Shown piece after piece: positions 24,901 through 37,500 of a stretch of 64,000 bases of DNA. Source of the stretch: Lingula anatina (lineage: Eukaryota > Brachiopoda > Lingulata > Lingulida > Lingulidae); assembly GCF_001039355.2 (NCBI RefSeq), contig NW_019774648.1, forward strand, positions 467,049 to 531,048, in the 5' to 3' direction. The notes under the pieces were generated by a model. The model had not been told where the DNA came from. It did no database searches and saw only the letters and a list, made by a program, of their open reading frames with translations. The position numbers and the translations under genes were made by a program. Position 1 is the first letter of the stretch, and each line of letters begins with the position of its first letter.

Positions 24901-27198
24901 TTTTCTGACTATTTGAAGTTATATGTATCAAGTTGCATGTATGAACTGTCTATTTTTTTTTCAATGTGGCACCAGCCTTCCAGCTAAAGCAAAGGCTTTG
25001 AACGTTTTGGACAACTGGCACAGGGCATTCCATGGCACTAAGAAACATGTGGTTAGCAAGATACTTGAAGTCGGGGAACTGCTCATTCCAGGTTAGGGAA
25101 CCGATTGTCTTATGACGTCACGGGACAGGCAACTATATTGCGAATAGCTGAAATTCACGAAACGTGCGATACTTTTGTGTCAGTCTCTAATTGATGTCAA
25201 CGTCACTTAATTCATTCACTTATTCAAGTGCACATGCGGGACATTTTTCCTTCTTTTTTTTTGGTCCGTACCTGACCTTAAACTCGTGTTTTTTCTTGTA
25301 ATATTTTTATTAATCTTTTTCGGCATGGGAAAGGGATCATGCCATATTAGAGTAATATAAAAGTTATCAACATTTGTATTTCATGGACTTTAGGGGACGT
25401 AGCCTTGGGCGGCGACAAAAAAAGCGACAGGGAAGACCATTTTAAAGAGAACTATAAGCCCGAAGGGTTCGACACCAAGAAAACAGTTTTATCTCCCAGC
25501 ATCCGTTATGCTGGTCATGACGCTTATGCCATGCCACACAAGTATGTATTCGTGTGGTATTTGTATAAATTGTAAAAAGAGGTAAAAAAACAGGTTACAC
25601 ACAGGTTACACAGGCATATTATTATTACATTAATAATCATGGTTATTATTGGTTTTATTTTTTTAAAGCAAGTTTTGTCAGTTTAGTGAAATGATTAGCG
25701 TCAACATAGGTTTCTAATGTTTTACTAAATTGCATTAAGTTTGACATAATTTATCACTAATTGATACAATTAAATATACATTTAATTATTCTGCACTTTA
25801 AGAAAATCAATGTACATGTCAACAGAAAGGTTTTGTTGTCCATTATCACGCTATCATTCCAATATTGACCTCCTCTAGAACTGAAAATCATGACCTTTAC
25901 TTGAGCTATGGAGTGAAAGATGTTTGGTCGATGACCCGCAAACTAAGGTTGGGGAAACCCGCGTCGTAAGTCGACACATCCGGAAACTGCACTTATTCTT
26001 TGATTACCAGTAACCGATTCATGGCACATCTATCCAAAGTTTGGTTTAAGTGCATTGATAATTTTGTCGTGATAATTTTATCGGTGTTACTTTTTATACA
26101 AAATTAACAGGAGTTTTTAAGTTATACTACATTACCTGATAAAAAATGTTATTTGGCAAAATACAGACTAGGTGCTGTTGAATACAGGATGCAGCATTGA
26201 TTTAAGTTTTTTAGCGTGTAAAATTCGAGTCGTTTGATAAAATCAGTAAAGTCAGCTTAGGAGAACACTTCCTATTTTCCTGTATGACCAGGTTAAGCTT
26301 GCGGAGTCCGTGCACGCTGTAATTAGTGTGGGACCGCGAAACTGTATCTGGGTCTGCTTTGGAGCTCGTACCTGACGTCGTTACTCTCTGCCCAGGGCGT
26401 ATCTACTGATAACATTAATGAGTGCGAAAGGATATGCAACAGCCATGGGGCAATAAAATGTTTACAATTTGGGTGGAGCTTAGACTAAGGCCCGTTGTCT
26501 ATTGGTTGATTGGGAAGCCCTGGGTTAAAGGTGTGGACTGAATAGTTAAATGCTGATAGGCGCGGGCTAGGCCACCCTGTAGATTTCGGCAACCCGGAAA
26601 CTATTCTAGCTCGTTTGAATAAAGCGTTCTCTGAGCGAAAACTGCTTTTACATACCGCAATTGAACGATTTATTGCTGACTCAACAAAACCATCCACGAG
26701 GTCAGTGTTTTCATTTTCTGGGAGTTGTTTCAGCTCTTTGGGAATGGGCTGAATCCGTGCTTTCTTCCCTGCAACTAATGATTATGAAAGAAATCTCATA
26801 TGCAAGAAATGTTACGTCGTATCACATAAATTACGTTATAACACAGGAACATCTAAACGACATTTTAATTTTAGTGGGTTAAAAGGAGCATGGTTCAATA
26901 TTCTGAATTATGTTTTTTACCTTTTTTAATTTTTGAAACTGGTTTCCTCATAACAAATTAATCATGCATTTTTTCCAAATATTGCAGATTGGAAGTATCA
27001 GGAAAAACCTACGTGGCCCGTGTAGCACTTCAAGTGTACATTCGCCCAGGCAGCTATGATGTCGGCGATCAAACTATAGGAGAAACCAAGCCAATCGACC
27101 CAAAGTTTGACAATCAGGAAATAGAGTGGTCAACTAAAGAACGTGGAAGTACCATTTTGTATGGTCTGCTGGTGAAGTTGGAGGAACAAGCTTCTTGA
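18968..27198 (+). CDS. Copy 1: SPRY-NHR-ARM protein with NEURL4/PARP-like C terminus (973 aa)
   Basis: Coding exons: 18968-19135, 19593-19755, 20600-20905, 21442-21556, 21903-22167, 22517-22670, 22842-23287, 23591-24209, 24350-24421, 24588-24726, 24976-25091, 25394-25541, 26988-27198; all junctions are GT..AG and in frame. MGNEAS fits an N-myristoylation signal. Residues 36-212 are an SPSB/FBXO45-type SPRY domain (HGWDSKDC, VRGKRGYGQG, SMGWD, LNMDSGTLGF) without SOCS or F-box. Residues about 225-390 are a Neuralized homology repeat (CGENIELS, LTSRSL, FYNGRDMGMA). Residues 391-745 are helical, ARM-like in the second half. Residues 770-973 have C780-x-C782-x2-C785-H786, H835-G-T837, SPSIRYAGHDAYA and E948-I-E950-W. 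The last part resembles the end of NEURL4, as I recall it, and the PARP H-Y-E pattern; enzyme activity is inference. There is no signal peptide. A donor 12 bases earlier (24714) would drop four residues. Confidence 0.9.
19820..20076. mobile_element. 257-bp MITE in intron 3 of copy 1, TA target site
   Basis: Inverted ends GGGGAGACC with subterminal inverted blocks GTTGGACCCCGGGGTAAGTT lie between TA duplications (19818-19819, 20077-20078). A related insertion sits at the same intron position in copy 2, while copies 3 and 4 have an uninterrupted site. The inside has no coding capacity. Confidence 0.85.
20196..20362. mobile_element. 167-bp MITE with TCAGGCCCGTAGCCA-type ends, ATG target duplication
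   Basis: The left end TCAAGCCCGTAGCCA and the complement of the right end, TCAGGCCCGTAGCCA, match at 14 of 15 bases. ATG flanks both sides (20193-20195 and 20363-20365). Copy 2 has the uninterrupted site near 31441-31444, so the insertion is private to copy 1. A degenerate relative is at 3131-3250. Confidence 0.85.
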
Positions 27199-27232
27199 AA
27201 TAGTTCATCTTAACTTCGACGGAGCTGAGAAC

Positions 27233-27238
27233 AATAAA
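27233..27238 (+). promoter_or_regulatory. Polyadenylation signal AATAAA, copy 1
   Basis: AATAAA lies 35 bases after the stop codon in a GAGAACAATAAAGCTTTTGACTT context that is kept in copies 2 and 3. Confidence 0.7.
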
Positions 27239-27641
27239 GCTTTTGACTTAAACGGTGTTAAGGTTTTGAATGGTAGGCCTATTTCATTCTGTATACAAAT
27301 CGATCGGATCATATTGGAAAGTGTCGGTTTCATACCATTTATATATTGTTTTATGTAATGACGTGACATTTGCAGTGGATAGGCCTGAGCCTACTTGCGG
27401 TTGATAGTCATTTACTAGTTCCTTGTAGTAAACTTGGCTTTGTAGGTTACAGACATTGGGCGAAGTAATACTATTATTACATGTAATAATGCCGAGAGAC
27501 TTGCTTCTTGAAGTGGTATTTTGATACAATTACTTTCTGCTATGTGGGCCTATGCGTTACTTACTGAGTTGTATTTCACAAAGGAATTTTTTATGAAGCA
27601 CTGTAGCACTAGACTTTGTTTCTCCCTGTAGGTGACATCAG

Positions 27642-28592
27642 GGCCCGGTTTCATCAAGGCTGGATAGCGCTATCCTATGGATAAATATGGCCGCTATCCT
27701 CTGGATAGAGCTATCCAGAGGATAATGCGTTTCATCAACAGTGGATAGCGTTATCCAGGGGATAAATCAGCTTATCCAGAGGTTAAAGTTGTCCGCTCGA
27801 AATAGGTGGGATAAACCTGCTATCATGCTGTTAAATCATCAAAAATGGCTAACCTGCTTGGTTTGAAAGAAGGCCTAAATGCTTTGATATTTCACAGGCA
27901 GAGATTAATTAGAAAGAGAATTTTAAATGCTGTTTGCTTTTGATATGCTTTGAGTGATACTGAATCAATAGATTACATAACAGACTTGATCAAAGTTGAC
28001 ATTGCGCCTGCTACGAACAGAACCCATGCAATCTCCGTGAGATAAATTCTTTTATTTTACTAAAACATACCTTTTAAATCGATGAAAAAACTCTACACTG
28101 CTATAACATAACCTGCCAAACTTGCCAAGTCGGCCATTTTGTTAGAAAGTATGTCACGACCTTGCCCTTCAACTGCAAATTGTAAACATTGCATGAGGCA
28201 CAACTAATGCAATGTGATGTGTTACTGACACTGACACTAAAATATCCTGTAGATATTATTCCCATTATTTAAATGAATGTACCATCTTGAAATATACTTA
28301 GAATAATGTTTATTTTGAGTAATTTATATTCCAAATATCGTATAGATCACTTGTTTGTTAGCAACTATCATGGCTTTTATAATGTTTATAGCAACCAAAT
28401 GCATTATGGGAATGTCTTTTTCTAAATATGGTATTGGATAAATTTTTATCCACTGGATTACTATCATGCTGTTTATCCAGCATTTGTGAAACACAAATTT
28501 ATACAGAGGATAACTATACAGAGGATAAGAAATTTATACCATGGATAGTGTTATCCATAGGATAGCCTATCCAGCCTTGATGAAACCGGGCC
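27642..28592. mobile_element. 951-bp non-autonomous DNA transposon, CAG target duplication
   Basis: The ends read GGCCCGGTTTCATCAAGG and, inverted, CCTTGATGAAACCGGGCC, a perfect TIR continuing into CTGGATAG. CAG occurs on both sides (27639-27641, 28593-28595). Units 2, 3 and 4 keep the neighbouring GTCAGCCGGT-type sequence without an insert. Both subterminal parts are packed with GGATAA/TTATCC words in alternating orientation, which look like repeated protein-binding sites. No transposase frame is present. Confidence 0.9.
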
Positions 28593-28861
28593 CAGGTCAA
28601 CAAAAAAATTCAGGGAGGCATTCTCAGTCTTTTCACCTTATCTGCACTGTTGGTAAATAAAGTAGCTCTAAATGTGATACTATTTTTTGTTTTGCTTTTT
28701 TGACAGAATTAATAAGAGTTTTTACAGCTGGTTTTTGGCAGCGGGAATCGTGCCATTCTGCAAGTCCACATACAGAACAAGATTAAATCATTGCGATAGT
28801 TGAGCATCAGATTGCAAAGCGAATTGTATCGCGTTTTGGTTATGAAAGGTCAATTTTTAAA

Positions 28862-28916
28862 ATGGTGTGGATGCGAAACACACTGATGAAGGGCTCCAAA
28901 ATATTTTAAGATCTAC
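28862..28916 (+). pseudogene. Decayed copy of the neighbouring gene's first exon, unit 1
   Basis: ATGGTGTGGATGCG aligns with the putative first exon at 62488-62544. Here the frame hits TAA after 15 codons, and the unit breakpoint removes the donor. Confidence 0.4.
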
Positions 28917-29418
28917 CCCTATCTTGAAAACACAGCTTTCGCAGTTTATTTCATAAAAAAATCTCCGCTAACAAATCCAATAATATACCCATAAGCATTG
29001 GTGGATGTAGGATTTTACTTAAGGAGACAAGGGCGGGGGAACAAGGACAGAAAGGATAATTTTATCACATCACGTTGGGTACAGGGATTTGTCTTTTTTC
29101 TCTTCTTGTAGGCTATATTTGGGGGGGGGGAGAAAAACTGAGAAAATTATAGGGCTACTTTTCGAAAGTAATAATATAAGACATTTTAAAGACAAACATG
29201 AACAAGTGATAAAAACGTTGGCCCCCTCAACAAATTTAACATTTGGACATTCCATCATTTATATACCCAGGGCATGCTCTAATAGGCCTATCTCAAACAA
29301 AATTAATGTTATCTGACACACATTTCTATGTTTGAAGCCATATTAAAGGTGTCTACACACTTTTCGGAGGATGGGGGGTCATACAAAAGTATTTTATTTG
29401 CTGTATGGACCCAATGTT

Positions 29419-29576
29419 GAATATTCTGAATATTAATGGAACAACAGGCAGGGGTTTATGACCGAGATGACGGGGAATCCCCTGTCACCTTTGAACAGTC
29501 ACGTGACCATACGGGGTTGTTTTTCTGGTGTAAACGCCCGTCCTGTACGCGTGTATGTGGGTCAAACATAATACAG
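29419..29576 (+). promoter_or_regulatory. Promoter and 5' noncoding exon, gene copy 2
   Basis: GAATATTCTGAATATTAAT is at 29419-29437, CACGTG at 29500-29505, then ACCATACGGGGTTGT and the donor CAG|GTAAAT at 29576/29577. The matching acceptor TTTTTAATTCAG ends at 30161, 60 bases before the ATG. The presumed upstream exon is inferred from conservation among copies. Confidence 0.6.
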
Positions 29577-30221
29577 GTAAATACAAAATACAGGTATATC
29601 ATTATATATTCACCACTAATATAAACTGTAGATAGATTTGGAGACAACATCGCGTATTTGATAGGGCCTACATTAGAACCTCATGTTCGATTCGTTTCTC
29701 ACTTCGTTTAAACACAGTAGCCTAATGATCAGTAATGGCTGATTTTGGTTGTCGCTTTTGTTATTGCTATACCCCTCTCCATGCATATCTCATTGCTGAT
29801 AAATGTAGTTCAAAAGAAGCAAATAATGGTAAAAATGTAGAAAGATTGGAGTTGATGAGCGTATATTAATTCACCGAAGAAGTACATGTAAAGGTCACAG
29901 CTACTTTCGTTTTCGAGTCCATCGTAACCTGAAGATCGCCGTGTTTGTTGTGATCTCTGGGGACTTTTTCAACCTCTTACAGTGTATCGTGGAAATTACA
30001 ATCTGTTTACTGGAGCATGTAATCATTTAGATTTTGTGAAAATTAATGAATTAGTTTAAGACGGGAATACGAATTTTAATTAAAATGAAGTATGTATGTG
30101 TAGCGTAAACGGTAGTATAGTGCCGCTACTTCTCAACTGTGTTTACTTATTTTTAATTCAGGTCTATATGTTAAATTTGCATTGATACCATTCAAAACAT
30201 TCAGATTAATGTCAAGTCGCA

Positions 30222-31474
30222 ATGGGAAATGAAGCATCGACATCACGGCTTCTCCATAATTTGGAGGAGCTTGAACAGGAGCTTGAACGAGACCAAGTCT
30301 CGAAGTCCAACCAACCACTAAAGGTGCAACATGGCTGGGATTCCAAGGACTGCTCCAATAATATGACAGTGCTAGATGACGGTTTGAAGGTAGGATCTAC
30401 GGATCACCAGAAAAATCTACTCACCTTTAAGTTTCTGATCTATCCTGAACATTTCATCAAAATAAATTCATAATGTTTTTAGTTAGGTTGTTGACAAACA
30501 AACAAACAAACAAACGAACAGAGGTGAATACCGGAAAGGGGGGTGGGGGGGGGGTAAAAAGCCATTATCCATCCGTACATTTCATAGTCCCCATCAACTG
30601 TTTACAAATGCAAAAAGGCAGAGTGCCTTGATTTTAAAAGTTTTATCTTTGTAACTCTTTTTTTAGTAAAATCCTGTACCCGCTAGTGATTTGTTTCAAT
30701 TTCAAACCAGACCCCTCATAACGAATAGAAATAAAAACACGGATTTCTATTTTATTATAATTTCACTATTGATTAAAGACTCGTTAAAACCTTAACGTTT
30801 TCTTTATTTATCAAAGTAGTACAATCATACTATGTACCTATTTTACAGGTGCGTAGAAATAAATCTTTACAGCCTAGGACGGATGCCGTTAGGGGCAAGA
30901 GAGGCTATGGTCAAGGAATACACATCTGGAAGATTCACTGGCCTCAGTCGATGAGAGGCAGCAATGCTGTTATTGGTGTGGCTACATATCAGGCCCCTCT
31001 GACTTGTACTGGTGAGTTTGGTTGGATGAATGACACGAAAAAAATTCACCTAGACCTATACATGTAAATAGGGGAGACCGGGATAAGTTGGACCCCATCA
31101 ATTTATGACAAAGTAACTATGGGGTAAAAGAATTGATAACATCATTTTGCAAAGTGACCGTATCCAATAGTGCTAAGAAAGCGTCGGCAGTGAGTCCAAA
31201 TGAAATTGAAATAATTTAGCATCTTAAAGTAACTTTATTAAAGAGACTTGATGGTGGTGGTGGTGGTGGTGGTGGGGGGGGGGGGGACTTACCCCGGCGG
31301 GGTCCAACTAGCCCCGGTCTCAACTAAGCTATGTCTTAAAATACAATAACCTTATATTTTTGAGGTATAACAAGTGCTACTAATGAACTTTCGTGGCATT
31401 TTTTCTATAGTTTGAACTGGTATAATATTGTTATATAAAAATGATGAGTTACATGCACATGTATATAGCTGTTT

Positions 31475-31528
<54 letters not shown>

Positions 31529-34500
31529 CGTTATGTATACATAATGTTAAAAATCAGATTACTGTGATGTTGACGAGAAGAGTCAATTAATGTCGCAAAG
31601 TTTTTAAAAGTATAAATAAGTATTATTTGGCCTCCTTAATTTACATATAGGCTATCTGTTTCAAGTGCTTCTAATCTTATCATTCTCTCGAAGGTTATTC
31701 GTCTTTGATTGGTTCCAATGATCAGTCCATGGGGTGGGATATAGTCCGCAATGTTCTTCTCTTCAATGACTGCGTCATCAGAAAGTACCCGGATGATGCA
31801 CCTGGTGAATTTGTTGCTCCTGATGTCATCACTGTAATTCTCAATATGGACTCGGGGACTCTTGGCTTTAAAAGTGATGGAAAAAATTACGGAGTAGCAT
31901 TGAAGGGTCTTCGCTTACTGGGGAAAAAACTTTACCCTGCAATAAGCACAACATATGACAACTGTGAAGTGGGTATCGAATACATCAGAAGTACAGGTAA
32001 ATGCTGGGCTCAGAGGAACTATTGTTTGGTTTTATATCATTTGCTTTATTTTTTGGTAAAATATTACATAAAATCAATCTTACAAAAAATAATAATATTA
32101 AATAAATAATTGATGAAAAAAGACACAGAAAAGTATTACAACAGGCCACCAGTGCATTGTGACTAGTTCATTGTTGAAAGATAAAACTGCTTTAGTTTGC
32201 AACCTGTTTTGAACAAAATCGTGCATGAGTAATATGCGGTATGCACAATCTTTCCTCTAATACTCTGCGGACGGATTTATAAACCTATTTTATTTCTTTC
32301 TATCCATGAAAGACGCAGCAACTGCACCCGACCTCCAGTTTGCTTCAAGGCCCACTGAAAGAAATCCTAGAATAAATGTTGTATATCGTTCTCATTCAGG
32401 ATATGTTATTATCTTTATTTAAGACAGATAAAATAGTTTTGTTTCAAACTAAATCTGACTATTTCTTTCAGATCAGGGAAGACCACAGGCAAAACCATGT
32501 CCTCTGGCCTCCCCTCTGAAATTCAAACAGCAATGTGGGGAAAATATCGAATTGTCAAATGACAGCATTCAAGCGGAGAGATCAAAGTACGTTTTAATCA
32601 ATTGTTCACTTTTAAAAGCTGAAAATAAAAAAATGAAAAAAGTTAAAAACTAATTTTTATAGTAGAGAATTCACTGCAATTTTAAAAAAATCTATATTCA
32701 GGTATTTTATTGACGGCAGGGGTTTTGCATGTATGTATTGTATTTTATTGCTGATATATTGTAAATGCCCCTTGGGATGTTAAAACGTCTTCTTTTTTAT
32801 TATGTTTTAGACATATCTTTTTGCATCTTATTTTACGAATATTCTTACATGGCGTCAACCAATGAAAATGAAAACTGAATGCCACGCATTATAACAACAG
32901 CGTTTTGTACTGGCTCATTTTCCATTCCAGTTTTATGTCTGAATCAGACAAAGCAGTTGTTTTGACTTCGAGAAGTCTACAACCAAATGAAAAGTTTGAA
33001 ATACGTGTAAAGAGAACCCTGGATAAATGGCCAGAGGGTCTAGCTATCGGAGTTGTGGCTCTGGAAGCAGGATTCGAGATTCCGAGAAGTCTCCCTGGAC
33101 AAGCCACAGATATAGCGTGGGTCTGGAAAGGCACGGATGTTTTGCATGACCAAAAAACGGAACGAAAGATGGATTTTAACCTTAATTCCGCAAAAGTATG
33201 GATTTACGAATACAATTTTGTTTCTCCTCTGTGAATAAAGAGGTCTCTGCTAGAGCCCAGTCTGTCTAGTACTGTTCCTGATGCCTCTATACTAATAGTA
33301 CTGTATGAAACAAAGTAAAAACGTTTCTCATCTTTCCCAATCAACATGAAAATCCCGAGAGCGAAAAATCAAGTCTAGTTGTTTAAATCAAAATTCAGAA
33401 GGATTTTATTTCATTTATCAGACAGGGTAAATGTGCATGTGTTTATCAATTACACGAGCGACCAATACATTTTTCGTGAACGCGATTACCGAAATCCTAA
33501 TAGTCAGGGTGTTGATTACACTCTTTAGCTCTAATTTCAGATTGGCGACAAATTTGGTGTCATGAGAAAGGAAGATGGTGCTTTGCACTTCTTTTATAAC
33601 GGTCGAGATATGGGAATGGCAGCCACAAATGTTCCTCAGAAAATACACGGAATTGTCGATGTCCATGGAAGTACTATACACGTAGAATTAGTGGGTAAGA
33701 ATGCTATATCTATTGAAAAACGACAAATGCTCTCTCTACATGTACATGTATGTGAGTTTTGTCCCGCAGGCTGTTAAACATGCCGAATAACCTTTGTTTG
33801 ACCGTGTGCTAGCATCTTATATCACAATGAAACAAAAAATAAATTCATAATTCATGTTCTTTTTTGTTTCATATTCAACAGAACAAATTCGAGAGGAAAC
33901 CACAGAGCCAACAGGTGCCGCTTTTACCGGCATTTCTAGAATAGATCGCGTCTTTGAAAAAATGAGACAAACGATCGATTTATTAAAGAAGAAAGACGAA
34001 CGCTCTATTCGATCCACTATACATATGGTCCACGAACATTTGTACATGCTGTACGCCAAGCATAAGGCCCGAAACCTTCGGCAGTTAATGGGTGACAAGC
34101 TGGTCCAGTTGAATGCTGCCTTCCATATTACTGAATATATAAAATTTCTCTGTGAGTGCGGGATTGAAAACGACAAAATCCATGAGCTGCTTCGTACTGT
34201 TTGTTTGAATTACAGTGATGCCAGTCTGCAGTTTGCCAGGTCCATCGGACAGACGGATCTGCTTGGAATCCTGTCTGCAGAACTTGCCAAGTATCAGAAT
34301 AGATATATGAGTGAAGAGGTAAGAAAGAAAAACCAATTTGATATCCCCAATCCATTAGATAAATCGGAAAAAATTAAATGATGCGTGTCTTTGCATTAGT
34401 TTTGACTGGGCTTAAATTTATGACAAGTTCCACTTTTGAAAAAGGTATCAATTAAGATTGTTACTGATTTTCACCAACGGAGTCTCCAGTTATTCTGAAA

Positions 34501-37500
34501 ATGTAATACATGTTATATTGTTCCATATACATGCTGTATATATATCATACTGTACTTAGATATAATTGCCAAATTATCTTCAAACAGAGATGTGTTATTT
34601 ATTCAAAACTGTTGTTTTCAACACCAGGGGATAAGAGATATTGTTATGTCAGCACTTGCCATTCTTCACAACTGTTCAAAAGTTACGGAGAACCGAGCGG
34701 TGTATTACCTCCTCGGTGTGATCAACATCCTGGTCCCTTATACGAAGCCAGGGAATGACGAAAGAGTCGCAATGACGGCCTTAATGACCTTGTCCTACCT
34801 TGTTACTATTGACCAACAACACCTGATCCAAGCAGAGCCATCAGCTATTGCATACATTCTGAAGAAACTCGACGAAGCACTGAGAAACGCAGAAACTCAT
34901 CAATCGGACGGTTTCCATGCCTACGAAATTGTGGAATCGCTTATAAACCTATCGAAAAGCGCACAGAATCGGGTGACGACGGTACAGAAAGGAGGCATTC
35001 CCCTGTTTGTGAAAATGATGAAAGTCGGTAATCCACGAGAGCAGGAACTCGCCCTGAACGCCGTGTGGGAACTTATTAACGGTGGCGACGGGACGCTGTC
35101 AACTATCTCTAGAACAGAAGGGCTATTAGACGAAGCGAAGGCTTTAAAGAGCAGCAAAGTCGAAACTGTTCGCCAAGCCGCTGAAAGGATTTTATTGAGG
35201 CTTGATACGCAGACTCAAATGTTTTCCCAGAGGTTTGGTAAGATAATAGTTTTTCGTTTAAAAAAGTAAATATCAATCAATCAGTTATTCAATCGTGAAC
35301 TGTGAATTCTTGGATATCATTAGTGAAAGAAATTACGTTTTAAACAAGCTGTTCTGTTCAAAGTTTATTACCTTTCCAGAACCGGCACCCATTCCAAAGT
35401 GCACTTACAAAGATATCTGCGACAAATTTGTTGAGACACTCAACATACATGGTAAGTTTTCATTAACTAAAAAGTATTTTCAAATTCATTTCCTTGTGAT
35501 ATTTTTAAGATACTATTACCCTATTTTAAACTCTTTTTATTCATTCACTCAACTGCTTTTGGTTATGTACATGTATTTCCATGCATTGCAATTTTACAGA
35601 GAGATATTTTGATGCCAAGTATCATCACTGCTTCTGCAACGTTTGTCATAATGAGAGAGGAGACAATCTGTATTATACTCGCGGAAATCCACCCAAGGAC
35701 TATGGTATTCCAATTGGATGGTACAGGTATGCCCTTTGGTGAGTATAACAACGACAATCCGGGTTTGCGCTTACCTTATCTAGAAATGCTGGTAACTTGG
35801 AAATTTGAATGTAATCTTCAACTTCTCAGTGTGTCACAGTCATAAGCAAAACTTAAAATGTAACAATTATTATTCATGTATATTGTAAAACCGCAAAACT
35901 TTTTGCTTTTTGTTTTGTTATTCAATGCTACTGTGGGATATTCGTCTGACTATTTGAAGTTACTTTTTACTGTATCAAGGAGCATGTATGAACTGTCTAT
36001 TTTTTTTTCAATGTGGCACCAGCCTTCCAGCTAAAGCAAAGGCAATGAACGTATTGGACAACTGGCACAGGGCATTCCATGGCACTAAGAAAGATGTGGT
36101 TAGCAAGATACTTGAAGTCGGGGAACTGCTCATTCCAGGTTAGGGAACCGATTGTCTTATGACGTCATGGAACAGGCAATTGTATTGCGAATAGCTGAAA
36201 TTCACAAAATGTGCGATATTTATGTGTCAGTGTCTATAATTAATGTCAACTTCGCTTAATTCATTCCCTTATTCAAGTGCACATGCGGACTTTTTTTCCT
36301 TTTTTTGGGGGGGGGGTCCGTACGTGTTCTCGAACTCTTACTTTTTTTGGTTTTATTTTTTATTAATCTTTTTTGGAGGGCATGGGAAAAAGATCTTGTT
36401 TCAGAGATGCCATATCAGAGTTATATAAAAGTTATCAACATTTGTATTTCATGGACTTTAGGCGACGAAGCGTTGGGCGGCGACAAAGTAAGCGAGAGGG
36501 AAGGCCATTTCAAAGACGACCATAAGCCCGAAGAGTTCGACACCAAGAAAATATTTTTATCTCCCAGTATCCGTTATGCTGGCCATGGCGCTTATGCCAT
36601 GCCACACAAGTATGTATTCGTGTGTTGTATTCGTGTGGTATTTGTATAAATTGTAAACAGGGGTAAAAAAACAGGTTACACACAGTATGTTTGTGTATTA
36701 AAGTGTTTGTTTAAGAAGAAACATGCGGTCAGTATCGTGTTATTCTAATGCTATTCTGATTTAAAGTGGTATCACGAAATTAAAAATAGTTATTATTATA
36801 TTAATAACAAAATGGTAATTATTGGTTTTATTCTTATAAAGCAACTGTTGACAGTTTAGTGAAATGATTCGGCAAAATATAGACTAGATGCTGTTGAATA
36901 CAGGATGCAGCATTGATTTAAGTTTTTTTAGCATGTAAAATTCGAGTCGTTTGATAAAATCAGTAAAGTCAGCTCAGGAGAACACTTCCTATTTTCCTGT
37001 ATGACCAGGTTAAACTTGCGGAGTCCGTGCACGCTGTAATTAGTGTGGGACCGCGAAACTGTATCTGGGTCTGCTTTGGAGCTCGTACCTGACGCCGTTA
37101 CTCTCTGCCCAGGGCGCATCTACTGATAACATTAATGAGTGCGAAAGGATATGCAACGGCCATGGGGCAATAAAATGTTTACAATTTGGGTGGAGCTTAG
37201 ACTAAGGCCCGTTGTCTATTGGTTGATTGAGAAACCCTGTATTAAAGGCGTGGACTAAATAGTTAAATGCTGATAGGCGCGGGCTAGGCCACTGTAGATT
37301 TCGGCAACCCTGAAACTATTCTAGCTCGTTTGAATAAATCGTTCTCTGAGGGAAAACTGCTTTTACATACCGCAAGTGAACACGATTTATTGCTGACTCA
37401 ACAAAACCATCCACGAGGCCAGTGATTTCATTTTCTGGAAGTTGTATCAGCTCATTGGGAATGGGCTGAATCCGTGCTGTTTTCCCTGCAACTTTGTATG

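Larger units (their letters stand above)
17508..28916 (+). repeat. Tandem unit 1 (about 11.4 kb)
   Basis: The unit begins at CCCCTATCTTGAAAA and ends at AAGATCTAC. It contains promoter, gene copy 1, 3' flank and a decayed fragment of a neighbouring exon. It is longer than units 2 and 3 partly because of a 951-bp element downstream of the gene and a 167-bp element in intron 3. Confidence 0.85.
27199..29418. other. 3' flank of copy 1 and unit 1/unit 2 junction
   Basis: After the polyadenylation signal comes a block conserved in all units (TTTGTAGGTTACAGACATTGG and following), interrupted here by a 951-bp element. A decayed exon-like fragment ends at the unit junction at about 28916. Upstream sequence of unit 2 follows. 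No intact exon is seen. Confidence 0.55.
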
